64,000 nucleotides of DNA. Source: Rhodococcus jostii NBRC 16295. Its GTDB lineage: Bacteria > Actinomycetota > Actinomycetes > Mycobacteriales > Mycobacteriaceae. The stretch spans positions 1 through 64,000 of the forward strand of contig NZ_BCWY01000032.1 of the NCBI RefSeq assembly GCF_001894825.1. The letters run 5' to 3'. The notes under the pieces were generated by a model. That model did no database searches. It was not told the origin of the DNA and saw only the letters and a list, made by a program, of their open reading frames with translations. The position numbers and the translations under genes are program-made. Shown piece by piece: positions 63,896-64,000 of the stretch. Position 1 is the first letter of the stretch. The number at the start of each line of letters is the position of its first letter.

Positions 63896-64000
63896 AAGTT
63901 AGCTGGGAACAGAATTCTCTGATTCGCTCCGCGAAGCGACCTGGGCTGTTACCGTCCCGCTCTGATCCGATAATCGGTAAGGCCGGGGGTAGCTGTGCGT
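63896..64000. other. Region after lsr2 to the window edge
   Basis: These 105 bases hold no gene I can support. TTCGC-TCC-GCGAA (63923-63935) can form a small hairpin 27 nt after the lsr2 stop, without a U-tract. The rest may be the promoter region of the next gene (clpC by mycobacterial order), which is outside the window. Confidence 0.4.

Overview
The window is high-GC actinobacterial DNA, most like Rhodococcus or a close relative in the Mycobacteriales. The strongest evidence is the block from ftsH through folE-folP-folB-folK, a DUF3180 protein, a DUF6779-like protein, a Rossmann-fold DUF2520 protein, panC, panD, coaX, lysS and lsr2. It repeats the order known from Mycobacterium tuberculosis Rv3610c to Rv3597c. 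Frequent GTG and TTG starts, ATGA/GTGA gene overlaps, many apparent leaderless promoters, a SAM-IV riboswitch and cysteine-codon leader peptides fit that group. I see no tRNA or rRNA gene, CRISPR array, insertion sequence or prophage.

Layout. (1) 157-3232: a four-gene polar amino acid/ectoine-type ABC importer (ehuBCDA-like). (2) 3241-8523: a SBF-type transporter divergent from a LysR regulator, a large ion-transporter-like permease, and an MFS exporter-like gene preceded by an IdeR-like iron box. (3) 8526-19276: an accessory catabolic cluster. It holds a PucR regulator, a HbpS/GlcG-like protein, a heme-oxygenase-like diiron oxidase with all seven expected metal ligands, a low-potential Rieske ferredoxin, a ferredoxin reductase, an aldehyde dehydrogenase, a second Rieske protein with the bc1-type disulfide cysteines, a gamma-glutamyltransferase-family hydrolase, a RidA-like protein, a GntR regulator and an MFS transporter. 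I know no described pathway with this combination; it is the best candidate here for an undescribed system. (4) 19207-24410: a Pls/PosA-type membrane NRPS (adenylation, carrier, membrane and left-handed beta-helix domains) coupled by GTGA to an M1 metallopeptidase, possibly a homopolymer synthesis and degradation pair. (5) 24551-26566: a DGPF protein with an ECF42-type sigma factor behind a candidate ECF42 promoter. (6) 26563-30801: an operon of NCS1 permease, TetR, carbon-nitrogen hydrolase and agmatine deiminase, with a palindrome set between -35 and -10.

(7) 30912-35721: an orphan Mce protein, then a sulfur-linked section. A SAM-IV riboswitch precedes a cysteine desulfurase-like gene. A cysteine-containing leader peptide precedes a gene encoding only the C-terminal half of a luciferase-like monooxygenase. 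A flavin reductase and a YbaK-type deacylase follow. (8) 35756-42677: a DUF3533/ABC-2-like membrane protein divergent from its likely TetR repressor across a nested palindrome, a PhaC-like alpha/beta hydrolase, an FAD oxidoreductase, a dienoyl-CoA-isomerase-like crotonase and a DHA2 exporter.

(9) 42684-64000: core genome. ppa, with a 26-bp tandem repeat at its 3' end, is divergent from dacB-DUF2342-tilS-hpt. Then come an atypical Ser/Thr kinase with membrane segments, an amidase, and ftsH followed by the folate, pantothenate/CoA, lysS and lsr2 genes. Inserted between coaX and lysS are a cysteine dioxygenase, preceded by a Cys-Cys leader peptide, and a rhodanese. Sulfur control therefore appears at two places in the window, by three separate RNA-level devices.
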